Assembly (NCBI GenBank): GCA_020637855.1 | Contig: JACKJR010000001.1 | Location: 558,001 to 622,000, forward strand | From: Rhodobiaceae bacterium | GTDB lineage: Bacteria; Pseudomonadota; Alphaproteobacteria; Rhizobiales; Tepidamorphaceae | Length of the DNA: 64,000 nucleotides | Direction of reading: 5' to 3' | Shown here: positions 24,862 through 34,474 of the stretch, in pieces | How positions within the stretch are numbered: position 1 is the first letter of the stretch | Layout of the letters: every line of letters starts with the position of its first letter | Notes under the pieces: model-generated | Database searches by the model: none | What the model was told of the DNA's origin: nothing | Seen by the model: the letters and a program-made list of their open reading frames with translations, nothing else | Position numbers and translations under genes: made by a program

Positions 24862-26589
24862 ATGACCGGGATTACAAACCAATTCAAGCTCGCCATCGCG
24901 CAGGCAAATCCAACCGTAGGCGCGGTTGAGAAGAACATCGCAAAGGCCCGCGATATGCGTTCGCAGGCCGCGGCGATGGGCGCCGACCTGATCGCATTCC
25001 CCGAACTCTACGTCGCCGGATATCCGCCCGAAGACCTCGTGCTGAAGCCGGCATTCCAGGCTGCCTGCATGGCAGCCGTCGAGGAGCTTGCCAGGGAAAC
25101 CGCCGACGGCGGTCCCGCCGTGCTGATCGGTACGCCGTGGCGCGAGCGCGATGCGCTCTACAACAGCTATTGCATGCTGGACGAGGGCCGCATCACCGCG
25201 ATCCGCCACAAGGTCGAACTGCCCAATTACGGCGTGTTCGACGAAAAGCGCGTGTTCCAGCAGGGCCCCATGCCCGGCCCGGTGAACTTCCGGGGCATAA
25301 GGCTTGGTGTCCCGATCTGCGAAGACATCTGGGAGGAAGAGGTTTGCGAGACGCTGGCCGAGACCGGCGCGGAATTCCTGATCTCGCCCAACGGCTCGCC
25401 CTATTGGACGGATAAGCATGACGTCCGCATGAACGTTGCCGTCGCCCGCGTGGTGGAGAGCGAACTGCCGCTCGTCTACGTCAACCAGTTCGGCGGTCAG
25501 GACGAGCTGATCTTCGACGGTTCCTCCTTCGCGCTGCATGCCGACCGCTCGCTTGCCTTCCAGATGCCGGCCTTTACTGAGGAGGTGGCGCTGACGGTGT
25601 GGTCGCGCGAAAGCGGCGACTGGCGCTGCGTCGAAGGGCCGTCCGCGCAACTCTCCGGCAATGACGAGTTGACCTGGCAAGCCTGCGTGGCGGGCCTGCG
25701 CGACTATGTCGGCAAGAACGGATTTCCCGGTGTCGTGCTGGGACTGTCGGGCGGTATCGATTCAGCAATCTGCGCGGCGATTGCCGTGGACGCGCTGGGC
25801 GCTGACAAGGTCCACTGCGTGATGATGCCCTACCGCTACACCTCGGAGGAAAGCCTGAAAGACGCCGCCGACTGCGCACACGCGCTCGGCGTGCCTTACG
25901 ACATCGTACCCATCGCCGATCCCGTCGAAGGCTTCTCAGCGTCTCTGAAGGATCTGTTCAAAGGCCGCGAGCCGGACGTGACGGAAGAGAACATCCAGTC
26001 GCGCGCCCGCGGTACGATCCTGATGGCGATCTCCAACAAGTTCGGCCACATGGTGGTCACCACAGGCAACAAGTCGGAGGTTTCCGTCGGCTATGCCACG
26101 CTCTACGGTGACATGAACGGCGGCTTCAATCCGATCAAGGACCTCTACAAGACCGAAGTCTTCCGCCTTGCCGCATGGCGCAACGAGCATAAGCCGGATG
26201 GCTGCCTTGGTCCGGAAGGCGTGGTGATCCCGCCCAACATCATCACCAAGCCGCCGACGGCGGAACTGCGCGAGAACCAGAAGGACCAGGACTCGCTGCC
26301 CGAATACGATGTGCTTGATGCAATCCTGACGCGGCTGGTGGAGGACGAGAGCGCCGTTCACGACATCGTCGCCGAAGGCTTCGACGAGGCGACGGTGAAG
26401 AAGGTCGAGCGGCTGCTCTATATCGCCGAATACAAGCGCCGTCAGGCCGCTCCCGGCGTGAAAATCTCCCGCCGTAATTTCGGCAGGGATCGCCGCTACC
26501 CGATCGTCAACGCCTTCCGCGACCCCGGCACACCGATCCCGGAATTCCCGGTCGAGACGGAACGGCTGTATCGCTACGAGGGAGAATAG
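24862..26589 (+). CDS. nadE: Glutamine-dependent NAD+ synthase
   Basis: This 575-residue enzyme makes NAD+ from deamido-NAD+ using glutamine. The N-terminal glutaminase domain has the nitrilase triad Glu48 (FPELYVAGY), Lys117 (HKVELPNYG) and Cys153 (VPICED). The C-terminal synthetase domain has the ATP loop SGGIDS (296-301) and the KSEVSVGYATLYGDMNGGF segment. The length is that of the two-domain form. A lipoprotein gene starts 5 nt after its stop, so the two are likely co-transcribed. Confidence 0.93.
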   Translation: MTGITNQFKLAIAQANPTVGAVEKNIAKARDMRSQAAAMGADLIAFPELYVAGYPPEDLVLKPAFQAACMAAVEELARETADGGPAVLIGTPWRERDALYNSYCMLDEGRITAIRHKVELPNYGVFDEKRVFQQGPMPGPVNFRGIRLGVPICEDIWEEEVCETLAETGAEFLISPNGSPYWTDKHDVRMNVAVARVVESELPLVYVNQFGGQDELIFDGSSFALHADRSLAFQMPAFTEEVALTVWSRESGDWRCVEGPSAQLSGNDELTWQACVAGLRDYVGKNGFPGVVLGLSGGIDSAICAAIAVDALGADKVHCVMMPYRYTSEESLKDAADCAHALGVPYDIVPIADPVEGFSASLKDLFKGREPDVTEENIQSRARGTILMAISNKFGHMVVTTGNKSEVSVGYATLYGDMNGGFNPIKDLYKTEVFRLAAWRNEHKPDGCLGPEGVVIPPNIITKPPTAELRENQKDQDSLPEYDVLDAILTRLVEDESAVHDIVAEGFDEATVKKVERLLYIAEYKRRQAAPGVKISRRNFGRDRRYPIVNAFRDPGTPIPEFPVETERLYRYEGE

Positions 26590-26594
26590 ACCCG

Positions 26595-27032
26595 ATGACG
26601 CTTGTCCGCACCGCCGCCATCCTGACCGCTCTTGCCGCACCTCTGGCGCTCACAGCATGCGGCGAGGACTACACCGAATTCGACGAAATGCTCCGAAAGG
26701 GGCTGCCGGAAAGCCGCGCCGTCGCCGTGGGCTACATGTTCTACGACTGCAACATCGATGGTGAGCGCGGCATCTGCGAGAACTGCGACATCCTCATCCA
26801 TCCCGGTGACAATGGCGGTTATCGCGGCACGGTGACCCACTGGTATCACGACATGCGCAAAGAGGACGGTCGTTGGGTTCAGGCCATCACAGGAGAGCGC
26901 GGCAGACAAAGGCTTACAAGTGCCGAAACCGGTTCTGCAGCTTCCAATGCCATGCTGGACGAAGCCGACAAGTGGTGCACCGCACGCCGCAATGCGAAAG
27001 GCGAGTTCGTCATCCTGAAACAGGAAGGTTGA
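26595..27032 (+). CDS. Small lipoprotein of unknown function
   Basis: This 145-residue protein has a lipoprotein signal: MTLVRTAAILTALAAPLALT followed by Ala-Cys, with the lipobox Cys at about residue 22. The mature part contains further Cys residues (FYDCNI, ICENCDIL, KWCTARR) that could form disulfides, and the segment HWYHDMRKEDGRWVQ. No family is recognised. It is tightly downstream of nadE and converges on the HD-GYP gene with only 14 nt between. Confidence 0.65.
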   Translation: MTLVRTAAILTALAAPLALTACGEDYTEFDEMLRKGLPESRAVAVGYMFYDCNIDGERGICENCDILIHPGDNGGYRGTVTHWYHDMRKEDGRWVQAITGERGRQRLTSAETGSAASNAMLDEADKWCTARRNAKGEFVILKQEG

Positions 27033-27046
27033 AACCGGAGCTGAGC

Positions 27047-28432
27047 TCAGGCCGCTTTTGCGTCGGCGCCGAGCCGTTCCAGCCCGCGCTTGAGCGCGGC
27101 TACGCAGTCCGCATCGAAGGCGGTTCCGATATCCTTGTCGAGAATGGCGAGCGCTTCGCCGATGGACATGGCCTTGCGGTAGGGGCGATCCGCCGACAGC
27201 GCGTCGAACACGTCGGCGGCCGTTAGAATGCGCATCTCCAGGCTGAGCTGTTCAGCTTTCAGTCCGTCCGGATATCCCTTGCCGTCGAGGCGCTCGTGAT
27301 GCGCGCCGGCAATCGGCGCAAGATCGGCAAAGACGCGAACCTTCGACAGAATATCCCGGCTGTGGACGGGATGGCTGCGGATCGCCGCCCATTCCTCATC
27401 GGTCGGTTTGCCCGGCTTATCGAGGATCTGGTTCGAGACGGCCAGCTTGCCGAGATCGTGCAGCAGCGCTGCACGGCGCAACCAGCGGCGATGGTCGCTG
27501 GACAGGCCCAATTCTTCGGCGATCATGTCGGAATAGAGCGTGACACGCTGGCTGTGACCCGCAGTGAAGGGACTCTTGGCATCGACCACATCGGCAAAGC
27601 CTGCGGCGATATCGTCGAGATAGTCCTCATCGACTTCAACGGAGCGCTGCGCGGGTTCCAGCGCCAGCAGATGGGCGTCGAGATCGTCTGTTTCCAATGG
27701 CTCCCAGAAACCGGGTTTTCCGGCAATGTCCAGAAATGCGATTACGAGTGAGGGATCGAACCAGGTCCCGCTGCGTGCGCGCGCTTCACTGATTGCGGCG
27801 TCTTTACCCTGCTCGGTGTGAAAGACATCGATGACCTGCGCCAGAAGCGCGATACGCGCGCCGATGGGGATGTCCGTACCCGAAACACCTTCCGGTTTGC
27901 CGGCACCGCTCCAGTGCTCGTCCAGGCAACGTATGCCGGCTTGCACGGTTTCATTGAAACGCAATCGCCGCGCGATGTCTGCGCCGCGTTGGCAACGGGT
28001 CTCGAACAGTTCGCGTGCGATCTCGCCGCTGTTCTGTACGACGTTGATGAGTGCCCGTATGCGCTCGACCAGACCGGATTCGAGCCCGGTTTTGTTGAGC
28101 ACGAAGCGCAGCGCAGCGCTCATTGAGGTGTCTATGGTCTTGAAGTCGCGTTTGAAGGTGATGTCATCGGTCAGATAAAGCTGACAGATGCGTGCCGCGT
28201 TGCTGGAACAGCCCAGGTCCTTCAGCAATAGCGTGAAATAGAGGTCTGATAGCGCGCTATTATCGAGGCCATATGTCATGCCGATGCGTGTGCCGATCCA
28301 GCAACTGCGTTTGCAGTGGCCCTCCGGCTGTCCCTCGGTCAGATCGAGCGCATGGCTGAGAGCACCGATCAGCTCCGAAAGCTTCATCGTGGCGTGACCG
28401 GACTTGCCGGGCTGATACAGCGTGAACGTCAT
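27047..28432 (-). CDS. HD-GYP domain phosphodiesterase-like protein
   Basis: A 461-residue soluble protein. The C-terminal domain has LLHDLGKLAVSN (HD motif) and HHERLDGKGYP (the GYP motif), typical of cyclic di-GMP phosphodiesterases. A degenerate HD-like region precedes it, including GCSSNAARICQLY and RCQRGADIARRLRF, so the protein appears to have two related halves as in some HD-domain proteins. There is no receiver or transmembrane domain. It diverges from an MFS gene. Confidence 0.85.
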   Translation of the reverse strand: MTFTLYQPGKSGHATMKLSELIGALSHALDLTEGQPEGHCKRSCWIGTRIGMTYGLDNSALSDLYFTLLLKDLGCSSNAARICQLYLTDDITFKRDFKTIDTSMSAALRFVLNKTGLESGLVERIRALINVVQNSGEIARELFETRCQRGADIARRLRFNETVQAGIRCLDEHWSGAGKPEGVSGTDIPIGARIALLAQVIDVFHTEQGKDAAISEARARSGTWFDPSLVIAFLDIAGKPGFWEPLETDDLDAHLLALEPAQRSVEVDEDYLDDIAAGFADVVDAKSPFTAGHSQRVTLYSDMIAEELGLSSDHRRWLRRAALLHDLGKLAVSNQILDKPGKPTDEEWAAIRSHPVHSRDILSKVRVFADLAPIAGAHHERLDGKGYPDGLKAEQLSLEMRILTAADVFDALSADRPYRKAMSIGEALAILDKDIGTAFDADCVAALKRGLERLGADAKAA

Positions 28433-28559
28433 CGGCTTACCTCTCTCATCGAGGCAAGCTTACGTAATTTACCTTAAGCCTCCGTTGCTTGCGGGGCATG
28501 TCCGAACGTAGCGCCGCTGCGGCTATCTTCGCTGACGCAACTGGCGTACACCGCGCGTC

Positions 28560-29783
28560 ATGTTCCGCTTCCTCATCGACAACGCGCGCTGGCTTGCCGC
28601 AGGGTTTCTGCTGACCTTCATGTCCGGTTTCGGCCAGACGTTCTTCATCTCTCTGTTTTCCGGCGAGATACGCGGCGAACTGGGCCTGAGCCACGGCGGC
28701 TTTGGCACGGTCTATGGCGCGGCAACGCTGGCAAGCGCCATCAGCATCATCTGGGTCGGCCGCCTTGCCGATATCCGCAATCCCGCCATTGCCGGCGTCA
28801 TGGTCTCCTGCGGACTGGCGGCCGCCGCACTTGTCATGTCCGTTGCCGCCGGTCCCGTCATGCTGTTCCTAGCCATCTACGGCCTGCGCCTGTTCGGGCA
28901 GGGGATGATGACGCATACGTCCCAGACCCTGATCGGGCGCTGGTTCGTGGCAACGCGCGGGCGCGCGCTCGCCATCTCGGGCTTCGGCTTTCCGGCATCG
29001 GAAGCTGCGTTCCCGCTGATTGTCGTCGCACTGCTGGCAATCTTCGGCTGGCGCGAAATCTGGATGATCGTGGCCGGCGTGCTGATAATCGTTTCCGCAC
29101 CCGGCCTTTGGTGGCTGCTGCGCGAGAACCGCACGCCGCAGCACACACGAAACGCGGGCGGGGCGCGCAAGGCTTCGGAGCAACGCCAGTGGACGCGGAC
29201 GGACGTGCTGCGCGATCCCGTCTTCTACCTGCTGCTGCCGGCGTTCCTCGCGCCGTCCTTCATCGGCACAGGCGTGTTTTTCCATCAGGTTCACCTGACC
29301 GAGACCAAGGGTTGGGAACTGGCCTGGTTCGCCGGTTTCTTTCCGGTCTATGCGGCGTCCTCGGTTGTTACGTCGCTAGTCGCGGGTTTTCTCGTGGACA
29401 AATGGTCGGCCCGCCATCTCTTGCCCGCTGTCCTGTTGCCGCAAGCCGCCGGCGCGGCCTTGCTGGCCTCCACGCTCAATCCGTGGGTCGTCCCCCTCAC
29501 CATGACGGCGTTCGGAATGACGGCGGGGATGATGGCCAACGTGTCGGGTGCTCTTTGGCCGGAGATCTACGGCGTGCGCCACCTCGGCGCGATCCGTGCC
29601 ATGGCGATCTCCGCCATGGTCCTGTCCACGGCGGCGGCTCCCTTCGTGCTGGGTGTGCTGATCGATGCCGGTATCGCGTTCGACCTGCAGCTCTACGGCA
29701 TGGCAGCCTATATGCTCGCCGCCACTGTGCTGCTGGTTGCGGTCTCACGCAACCTGCTGGCGCGCGATCTGTCCGATGCCTAG
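28560..29783 (+). CDS. MFS transporter
   Basis: A 407-residue major facilitator with about twelve helices. SGFGQTFFISLFSGEIRGEL and WVGRLADIRNP (motif A) are in the N-terminal half, with the similar FLVDKWSARHLLP in the C-terminal half. Members of this subgroup often carry organic acids, but no substrate can be inferred here. It diverges from the HD-GYP gene. Its TAG stop shares a CTAG with the cupin gene stop, which is convergent. Confidence 0.8.
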   Translation: MFRFLIDNARWLAAGFLLTFMSGFGQTFFISLFSGEIRGELGLSHGGFGTVYGAATLASAISIIWVGRLADIRNPAIAGVMVSCGLAAAALVMSVAAGPVMLFLAIYGLRLFGQGMMTHTSQTLIGRWFVATRGRALAISGFGFPASEAAFPLIVVALLAIFGWREIWMIVAGVLIIVSAPGLWWLLRENRTPQHTRNAGGARKASEQRQWTRTDVLRDPVFYLLLPAFLAPSFIGTGVFFHQVHLTETKGWELAWFAGFFPVYAASSVVTSLVAGFLVDKWSARHLLPAVLLPQAAGAALLASTLNPWVVPLTMTAFGMTAGMMANVSGALWPEIYGVRHLGAIRAMAISAMVLSTAAAPFVLGVLIDAGIAFDLQLYGMAAYMLAATVLLVAVSRNLLARDLSDA

Positions 29784-30160
29784 GGCAAATGGATCGCTGC
29801 GATCCGCATCGGTTCATCGCTGAGGACGACCGTTCTGTGTCCCTTGCCGGCCATATCCTCAAGCAGAATGGCCTCGCCGGCTTTTGCGATACGCTTTTCT
29901 CCGCTTCCAACCTCGAAGGAACATTCCCCGCTCATCAGGATAAGCCACTGCCGCACCGGTGTGGGGTGCCATTCGCCTGCCCACCCGGCGGGAAGTTCGA
30001 GGAACAGGGTTGTCGTCGCCGGTTCAGGGGAGGAGGTGAACAGTGGGTCTGCGGGGGGTGCGTAGGCGGTTTGCTCAAGCGTGATTTCGCATGTCTCGAA
30101 ATGCGATGTGTCGTTCTCGTCAGTGAAAATCCGAGTATAGCCCAATATGGTCATGCCCAT
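29780..30160 (-). CDS. Cupin-domain protein
   Basis: About 126 residues forming a single cupin barrel, with the motif-1-like GEWHPTPVRQWLILMSGECS and motif-2-like KAGEAILLEDMAGKGHRT. Metal-site His residues are partly present. I chose the start at 30160 (MGMTILGYTR) because a GGGGCGGG tract lies just upstream; 30178 and 30154 are alternatives. Its stop overlaps that of the convergent MFS gene. Binding target unknown. Confidence 0.65.
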   Translation of the reverse strand: MGMTILGYTRIFTDENDTSHFETCEITLEQTAYAPPADPLFTSSPEPATTTLFLELPAGWAGEWHPTPVRQWLILMSGECSFEVGSGEKRIAKAGEAILLEDMAGKGHRTVVLSDEPMRIAAIHLP

Positions 30161-30323
30161 CCCGCCCCGCGGTTTCATATTATGCGGATGCAGCCTATGC
30201 GGGTGAGGTCGGAGCAGCAATCGTAATATGCTTTCCCATTGCCGCCACGATTTCCCGCGACAAATGGTTTCCGGTAACGTCAAACTACGTAGTGACCGCA
30301 AAGACGCAAAGGAAGCCGCGTTA

Positions 30324-31616
30324 ATGGCCCAGACCCTCCGCCACGGCATCGACGAATTGTCGCTGACGACGCGTGCGACACTTGCCGTGCTCGCGATTGC
30401 GTCGGGCGTCTACACCTATCTCGGCGTGCGCGACCTGCTCGATGGCTCCGCGACACTGACCTTCCTCGGCGCGATCATCTATTCCGCTGCCGTCTCGGTC
30501 GGCATCTACGCTTTCTGGTCCTACCTGATCCGCTTCCTGCCGCACGTCAGGGAAGCGCGCATCCGCCGCATGCTCTACGGCGCCATGGCGTTGGGGTCGG
30601 TGATGATCATCGCCATGTCGTCGTGGCTTAATGCTGCCGCGCTGGCAGGCTCCGCTGCCCTCGAACAGCATCTCGCCGAAGCAACGGAATCCTATTCCCG
30701 CGACCTCGACACCGCGCACAACAATGCGCTCGCAGCCCAGTCGATCCTGCCCGACATCCAGCTTGCCGCCGATCGTTTCGCCCGCCTGGCCGATCAGGAG
30801 CGCCAGTCCGGCGCGCTGACCGGTACGTCCGGTTCCGGCACTGTGGTGCAGCTTCTCGGCCAGATGTCGGCGCAGCTGACCGCCCTTGCCGGCCAGGTTT
30901 CCAGCGACCGCGAGGAGGTCGACGCGCTCTACAGCCAGGGCGAGAAACATCTCTCCGCCATGCGCAGGCTCGTATCCGGCAACGGCCCCGTCGCACCACG
31001 CGGCGATGCGTTCTCGGATGAAGCCGTAGCGCTGACCGGTGTGATTGCATCGATGCAGCAGACCTCCATCGCACCTGCCGTGCGCCGCGCTGCCGACGGG
31101 TTGGAACGCGCTTTCATCGCGCCCGTCGCCGATGGCGGTACGGAAGACTTGCGCACCCGTCAGGACCTCGTCGTCGGCAATGTCGCCAACGCGATTTCCG
31201 AAGAGGCGAAGGCGCTGGCGCGCGCGGCTGACGAAATCCTCAACCGTCCGGCAGCAACACCTGAGCGCTTCGTGCCGCTGTCCAAGCCCGAGGCCGTGCT
31301 GCGCTACGCAACCGACTTCCTGCCGAGCTGGGCCGGCGCCATCTCCATCGACCTGATGCCAGCCGTGCTGGTGGTGATCCTGTCCATCGTCCAGCTTGCC
31401 ATCCGCAACACCGAGGACCCGGAAGTCCCCGAAAACCGCATGACGGCGGCCGACCTGATGGTGGCGCTAAAGCTCTACGAGCGCATGCGCAAGCATGGCG
31501 ATGCGGCCGATGCGGTGTCGGGTAAAGCGGATGTCGCCAAGCCGCCCGAACCCGCCCGCGAACCCGCCAACATCACCTCGCTGACCTCGAAGACCGGACG
31601 CTCCGATGGCGCCTGA
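30324..31616 (+). CDS. Membrane protein with coiled-coil-like periplasmic region
   Basis: A 430-residue protein. Two or three transmembrane helices in the first ~110 residues (TLAVLAIASGVYTYLG, FLGAIIYSAAVSVGIYAF, AMALGSVMIIAMSSWL) are followed by a ~220-residue alpha-helical region rich in Ala/Gln/Glu. A further helix near 365 (LMPAVLVVILSIVQLAI) and a cytoplasmic tail end the protein. No family is recognised. It overlaps the next gene, a ClpP-like protein, by 11 nt; the two form a strict pair. Confidence 0.65.
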   Translation: MAQTLRHGIDELSLTTRATLAVLAIASGVYTYLGVRDLLDGSATLTFLGAIIYSAAVSVGIYAFWSYLIRFLPHVREARIRRMLYGAMALGSVMIIAMSSWLNAAALAGSAALEQHLAEATESYSRDLDTAHNNALAAQSILPDIQLAADRFARLADQERQSGALTGTSGSGTVVQLLGQMSAQLTALAGQVSSDREEVDALYSQGEKHLSAMRRLVSGNGPVAPRGDAFSDEAVALTGVIASMQQTSIAPAVRRAADGLERAFIAPVADGGTEDLRTRQDLVVGNVANAISEEAKALARAADEILNRPAATPERFVPLSKPEAVLRYATDFLPSWAGAISIDLMPAVLVVILSIVQLAIRNTEDPEVPENRMTAADLMVALKLYERMRKHGDAADAVSGKADVAKPPEPAREPANITSLTSKTGRSDGA

Positions 31617-32415
31617 TCGCGCTGCCGCTGAAATCCGTCCCGTACACCGCGACTGGTTCGCGGTTTCCATGCTCGTTTTCGTCATGGTCGCAACGGCGGG
31701 GCTGCTGGGCTACGACATCTACGACACCTTCACAGCTGATCGCGGGGCAAACGAACTGATGCGCCGCACCGGTCCGGTGGTGACGCGTCCGCCCGCCGAT
31801 GGCGATCAGGTCCGTCCCTATCTCGAGCGCGGACGCCCGGTTGCGCCGGGACGCACGGCGCCGCCCGGAGTGCGCGGGCCATCGATCTCGGAGTCCGCAC
31901 CGATGACCTTCGAGCGCGATGGCAAGGTGCTGCGTGGCGAGGGCACCATCACCTTCGGTGTGCTCGATGCCTTCGAACGCGCGCTGTCCGCGTTGCCCGG
32001 CGACATCGAACCCGGCAAGCTTGAACTGGTGCTGCATTCCCCTGGCGGAGTTGTGCCGGAGGCAGTCGCGCTCGCTCGCCGTATCCGCGCTGCCGGACTG
32101 ACGACGCGGGTCGATGCGGACGGCTACTGCGCCTCGTCCTGTCCGATCCTGTTTGCTGCCGGCGTCAAACGCATCGCCAGCAAGGACGCCTGGATCGGCG
32201 TCCACCGGGTCTATGTCGATAGCGGCATATTCGGCAGCATCGATGATGGTATCGGCGAAGCGCAGCGCGTTGCCGCCGAGGTGCAGGATCTCCTTGACGG
32301 TTTCGGCGTTGATCCGCTGGTTTGGACCCACGCCATGCGCACGCCAAAGCAAAGCCTCTACTTCTTCACGCCTGCCGAACTGAAGGACCTGAAGCTGGCG
32401 ACCAGGGTCGACTAG
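31606..32415 (+). CDS. Membrane-anchored ClpP/crotonase-like protein (COG3904-like)
   Basis: This 269-residue protein has an N-terminal transmembrane anchor (FAVSMLVFVMVATAGLLGYD) and a periplasmic ClpP-crotonase fold. The segment LVLHSPGGVVPEAVALARRI matches the oxyanion GG loop, GYCASSCPILFAAG carries the likely nucleophile Ser, and WIGVHRVY the likely catalytic His. It resembles COG3904 predicted periplasmic proteins. It overlaps the preceding membrane protein gene by 11 nt, so they are probably partners in a membrane proteolysis or sensing unit (inference). Confidence 0.7.
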   Translation: MAPDRAAAEIRPVHRDWFAVSMLVFVMVATAGLLGYDIYDTFTADRGANELMRRTGPVVTRPPADGDQVRPYLERGRPVAPGRTAPPGVRGPSISESAPMTFERDGKVLRGEGTITFGVLDAFERALSALPGDIEPGKLELVLHSPGGVVPEAVALARRIRAAGLTTRVDADGYCASSCPILFAAGVKRIASKDAWIGVHRVYVDSGIFGSIDDGIGEAQRVAAEVQDLLDGFGVDPLVWTHAMRTPKQSLYFFTPAELKDLKLATRVD

Positions 32416-32433
32416 CGGACGTTGCGGCCGCCG

Positions 32434-33270
32434 CTAAAAGGCATTGCCGACGGCCTTGCACATCGCATCGCAGATCGGGCCATGAGCATCGCGCCCCCTG
32501 CGCAAGACGAGAAACGACGGGTATCTCGTTTCCACTCCCGGCAGCGGAGCCACGCCTTCAGGCTCCTCGTGCGTGCCGAGCAGCCCGGCGGCGATGCCGG
32601 CCTGAACAGCCGCGCGGACACCCACGACGCTTTCGCTCGTGAACACGATGCGGAAGCGTCGCCCGGCGGCTTCGAGGCCCGTCAAAGCGACATCGCGCCA
32701 CCAGCAGGCATGATCGAACACCGCAACCGGCAGAACGGCTTGCGATGCGCAATCGCTGTCGCGCCCGCACATCCAGATCAGCTGGTTTTCACGCAGGATT
32801 TCGTCACCGGCGGCGGGCTCGGCCACCTCGAATACTGCAAGGTCGAGCGCACCGGTCTCCAGTGCCGCCTCGAACCGGGTTCCAAGCGCACATTGGACTT
32901 CAAGCTCGACGTCCGGATGCAGCGATGTAAAGCCCGCGATGATGCGCACCAGCGTTGCGCGGCTGTAATCGTCGCTGACGCCGATCCGCAACCGGCCCTC
33001 CAGCCGGTCGCCGCGCAGATCGGCAAGCGCGATATCCAGCGATGTCGTCACATTGCGGGCAACGGGAAGCAGCTGCTCGCCGGCTGCGGTCAGCGAGACG
33101 CCGCGGCCGTGCCTGACAAACAGCGCCTGGCCGGCGACGGTCTCGAGCTGGCGGATCTGAAGGCTTGTCGCCGATTGGGAGCGATTGATGCGCAAGGCCG
33201 CGGCGGAGATGCTTCCTGTTTCCGCTATGGCGAGAAATGTCCGCAGAAGATCGCTGTCGAGATGAGGCAT
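32434..33270 (-). CDS. LysR-family transcriptional regulator
   Basis: A 278-residue regulator starting at ATG 33270 (MPHLDSDLLRTF). The N-terminal winged helix-turn-helix is clear: FLAIAETGSISAAALRINRS then QSATSLQIRQLE. The effector-binding domain follows, with GRLRIGVSDDYS as the usual hinge strand. It diverges from the COG0701 permease, and a palindrome TTTCCA-N10-TGGAAA lies 11 nt upstream of its start, so it likely controls itself and the permease. Confidence 0.88.
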   Translation of the reverse strand: MPHLDSDLLRTFLAIAETGSISAAALRINRSQSATSLQIRQLETVAGQALFVRHGRGVSLTAAGEQLLPVARNVTTSLDIALADLRGDRLEGRLRIGVSDDYSRATLVRIIAGFTSLHPDVELEVQCALGTRFEAALETGALDLAVFEVAEPAAGDEILRENQLIWMCGRDSDCASQAVLPVAVFDHACWWRDVALTGLEAAGRRFRIVFTSESVVGVRAAVQAGIAAGLLGTHEEPEGVAPLPGVETRYPSFLVLRRGRDAHGPICDAMCKAVGNAF

Positions 33271-33280
33271 GATATCGATA

Positions 33281-33302
33281 TTTCCAATAGCTGATTTGGA
33301 AA
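33281..33302. promoter_or_regulatory. Candidate LysR operator (TTTCCA-N10-TGGAAA)
   Basis: TTTCCA and TGGAAA are exact reverse complements separated by 10 nt, in the 95-bp gap between the divergent LysR and permease genes. Size and placement suit a LysR-type site; the assignment is inferred. Confidence 0.5.
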
Positions 33303-33365
33303 TTACTCGTTTTATAAATATCTGTCGACCTGCCAGATTGCCGTCACCGAAAACAGGAGGGTTCA

Positions 33366-34391
33366 TTGTCACTCCAGGCGATCGTTCAGGCGGCTCAACC
33401 CACGATGCGGACGGTTTATGTCCTGATCGCGCTCGCGGGCGCTGCGCTGTTGCTCTGGCAGCCGGAAATGGTGCGCGATGTCGCTTTCTTCGTCGTCACC
33501 AGCATCTTTCATGTGACGCCCATCGTGATACCCGGCGTTGTGCTCACGGCCTGGATCATGGCAAGCGGCGCCGGCGGCCAGGTCGCGGCCGTGTTTAACG
33601 GCAAGACGGCCTGGACCGTTCTGGCGTCTTCTGTTGTCGGCGCGCTGCTGCCGGTTTGCGGCGTCACGGTTCTGCCGCTGATGGCCGGATTATTGGCCGG
33701 CGGTGTACCGCTGGCGCCGGTGATGGCGTTCTGGCTGTCATCGCCGATCACCGGGCCGGCGCTTCTGTCGGCGACGGTCGCGACACTGGGCTGGTCGTTC
33801 GCAATCGGCAAGATGCTCGCCGCAATCGGCTTGGGCATATTCGGCGGCGCCGTAACGGGCGTGTTTGCCGGCAGGGCGTGGAACCGCTCGCCGTTGCGGA
33901 CAAACCGGCTTGTCGGCTCGTTCGGCGAGGCCGGCGGCTGCGGCAGTCCCGTCCCCTTCGATCCGCTGATCTGGCGTGATCGCGAGCGGGTCGCCCGTTT
34001 TGTCCGCTCGTTATGGTCCACCACACGCTTCATGCTGCTTGTCCTGACGCCGGCATTCGCGGCCGAGTTCCTGCTGAACGCCTGGCTTCAGCCCGATGCC
34101 CTGGTGGCCTATGTCGGGCGTGGCAGCGTGTTCGCTGTGCCGCTTGCCGTCATCGTCGGAGCCCCGGCCTATGTCGACGGTTATGCCGCACTGCCTCTGA
34201 CGCGCGCGCTCATGGAGCACGGTATGTCGTCGGCTGCGGCGATGGCCTTCCTTGTCTCCGGTGGCGTGGTGAGCATTTGGGGCGCGATGGCGATCTTCCC
34301 GGTGCTGAAATTGAAACCGTTTCTTCTCTACCTTTTCCTGGCCGCATCCGGGTCGATGGCATCGGGTTGGCTGTTCGGATTTCTCCAATAG
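33366..34391 (+). CDS. COG0701-type permease (YraQ/DUF318 family)
   Basis: This 341-residue polytopic membrane protein uses a TTG start with a perfect AGGAGG 5 nt upstream. About eight to ten helices are visible. LLPVCGVTVLPLMAGLLAGG and FWLSSPITGPALLSATVATL are typical of COG0701 permeases, with a second copy-like segment GAPAYVDGYAALPLTRALME. Relatives (ArsP) export organoarsenicals, but many members are unassigned. Adjacent LysR gene and palindrome suggest inducible expression. Confidence 0.85.
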   Translation: MSLQAIVQAAQPTMRTVYVLIALAGAALLLWQPEMVRDVAFFVVTSIFHVTPIVIPGVVLTAWIMASGAGGQVAAVFNGKTAWTVLASSVVGALLPVCGVTVLPLMAGLLAGGVPLAPVMAFWLSSPITGPALLSATVATLGWSFAIGKMLAAIGLGIFGGAVTGVFAGRAWNRSPLRTNRLVGSFGEAGGCGSPVPFDPLIWRDRERVARFVRSLWSTTRFMLLVLTPAFAAEFLLNAWLQPDALVAYVGRGSVFAVPLAVIVGAPAYVDGYAALPLTRALMEHGMSSAAAMAFLVSGGVVSIWGAMAIFPVLKLKPFLLYLFLAASGSMASGWLFGFLQ

Positions 34392-34474
34392 AGCCGTGGC
34401 CCCAAGGCACTGGCAAACAGGCTGATTTTTTAACTCCCGTTGCGTATCTTGCCGCCCCGATACGGGGGAAGGGC

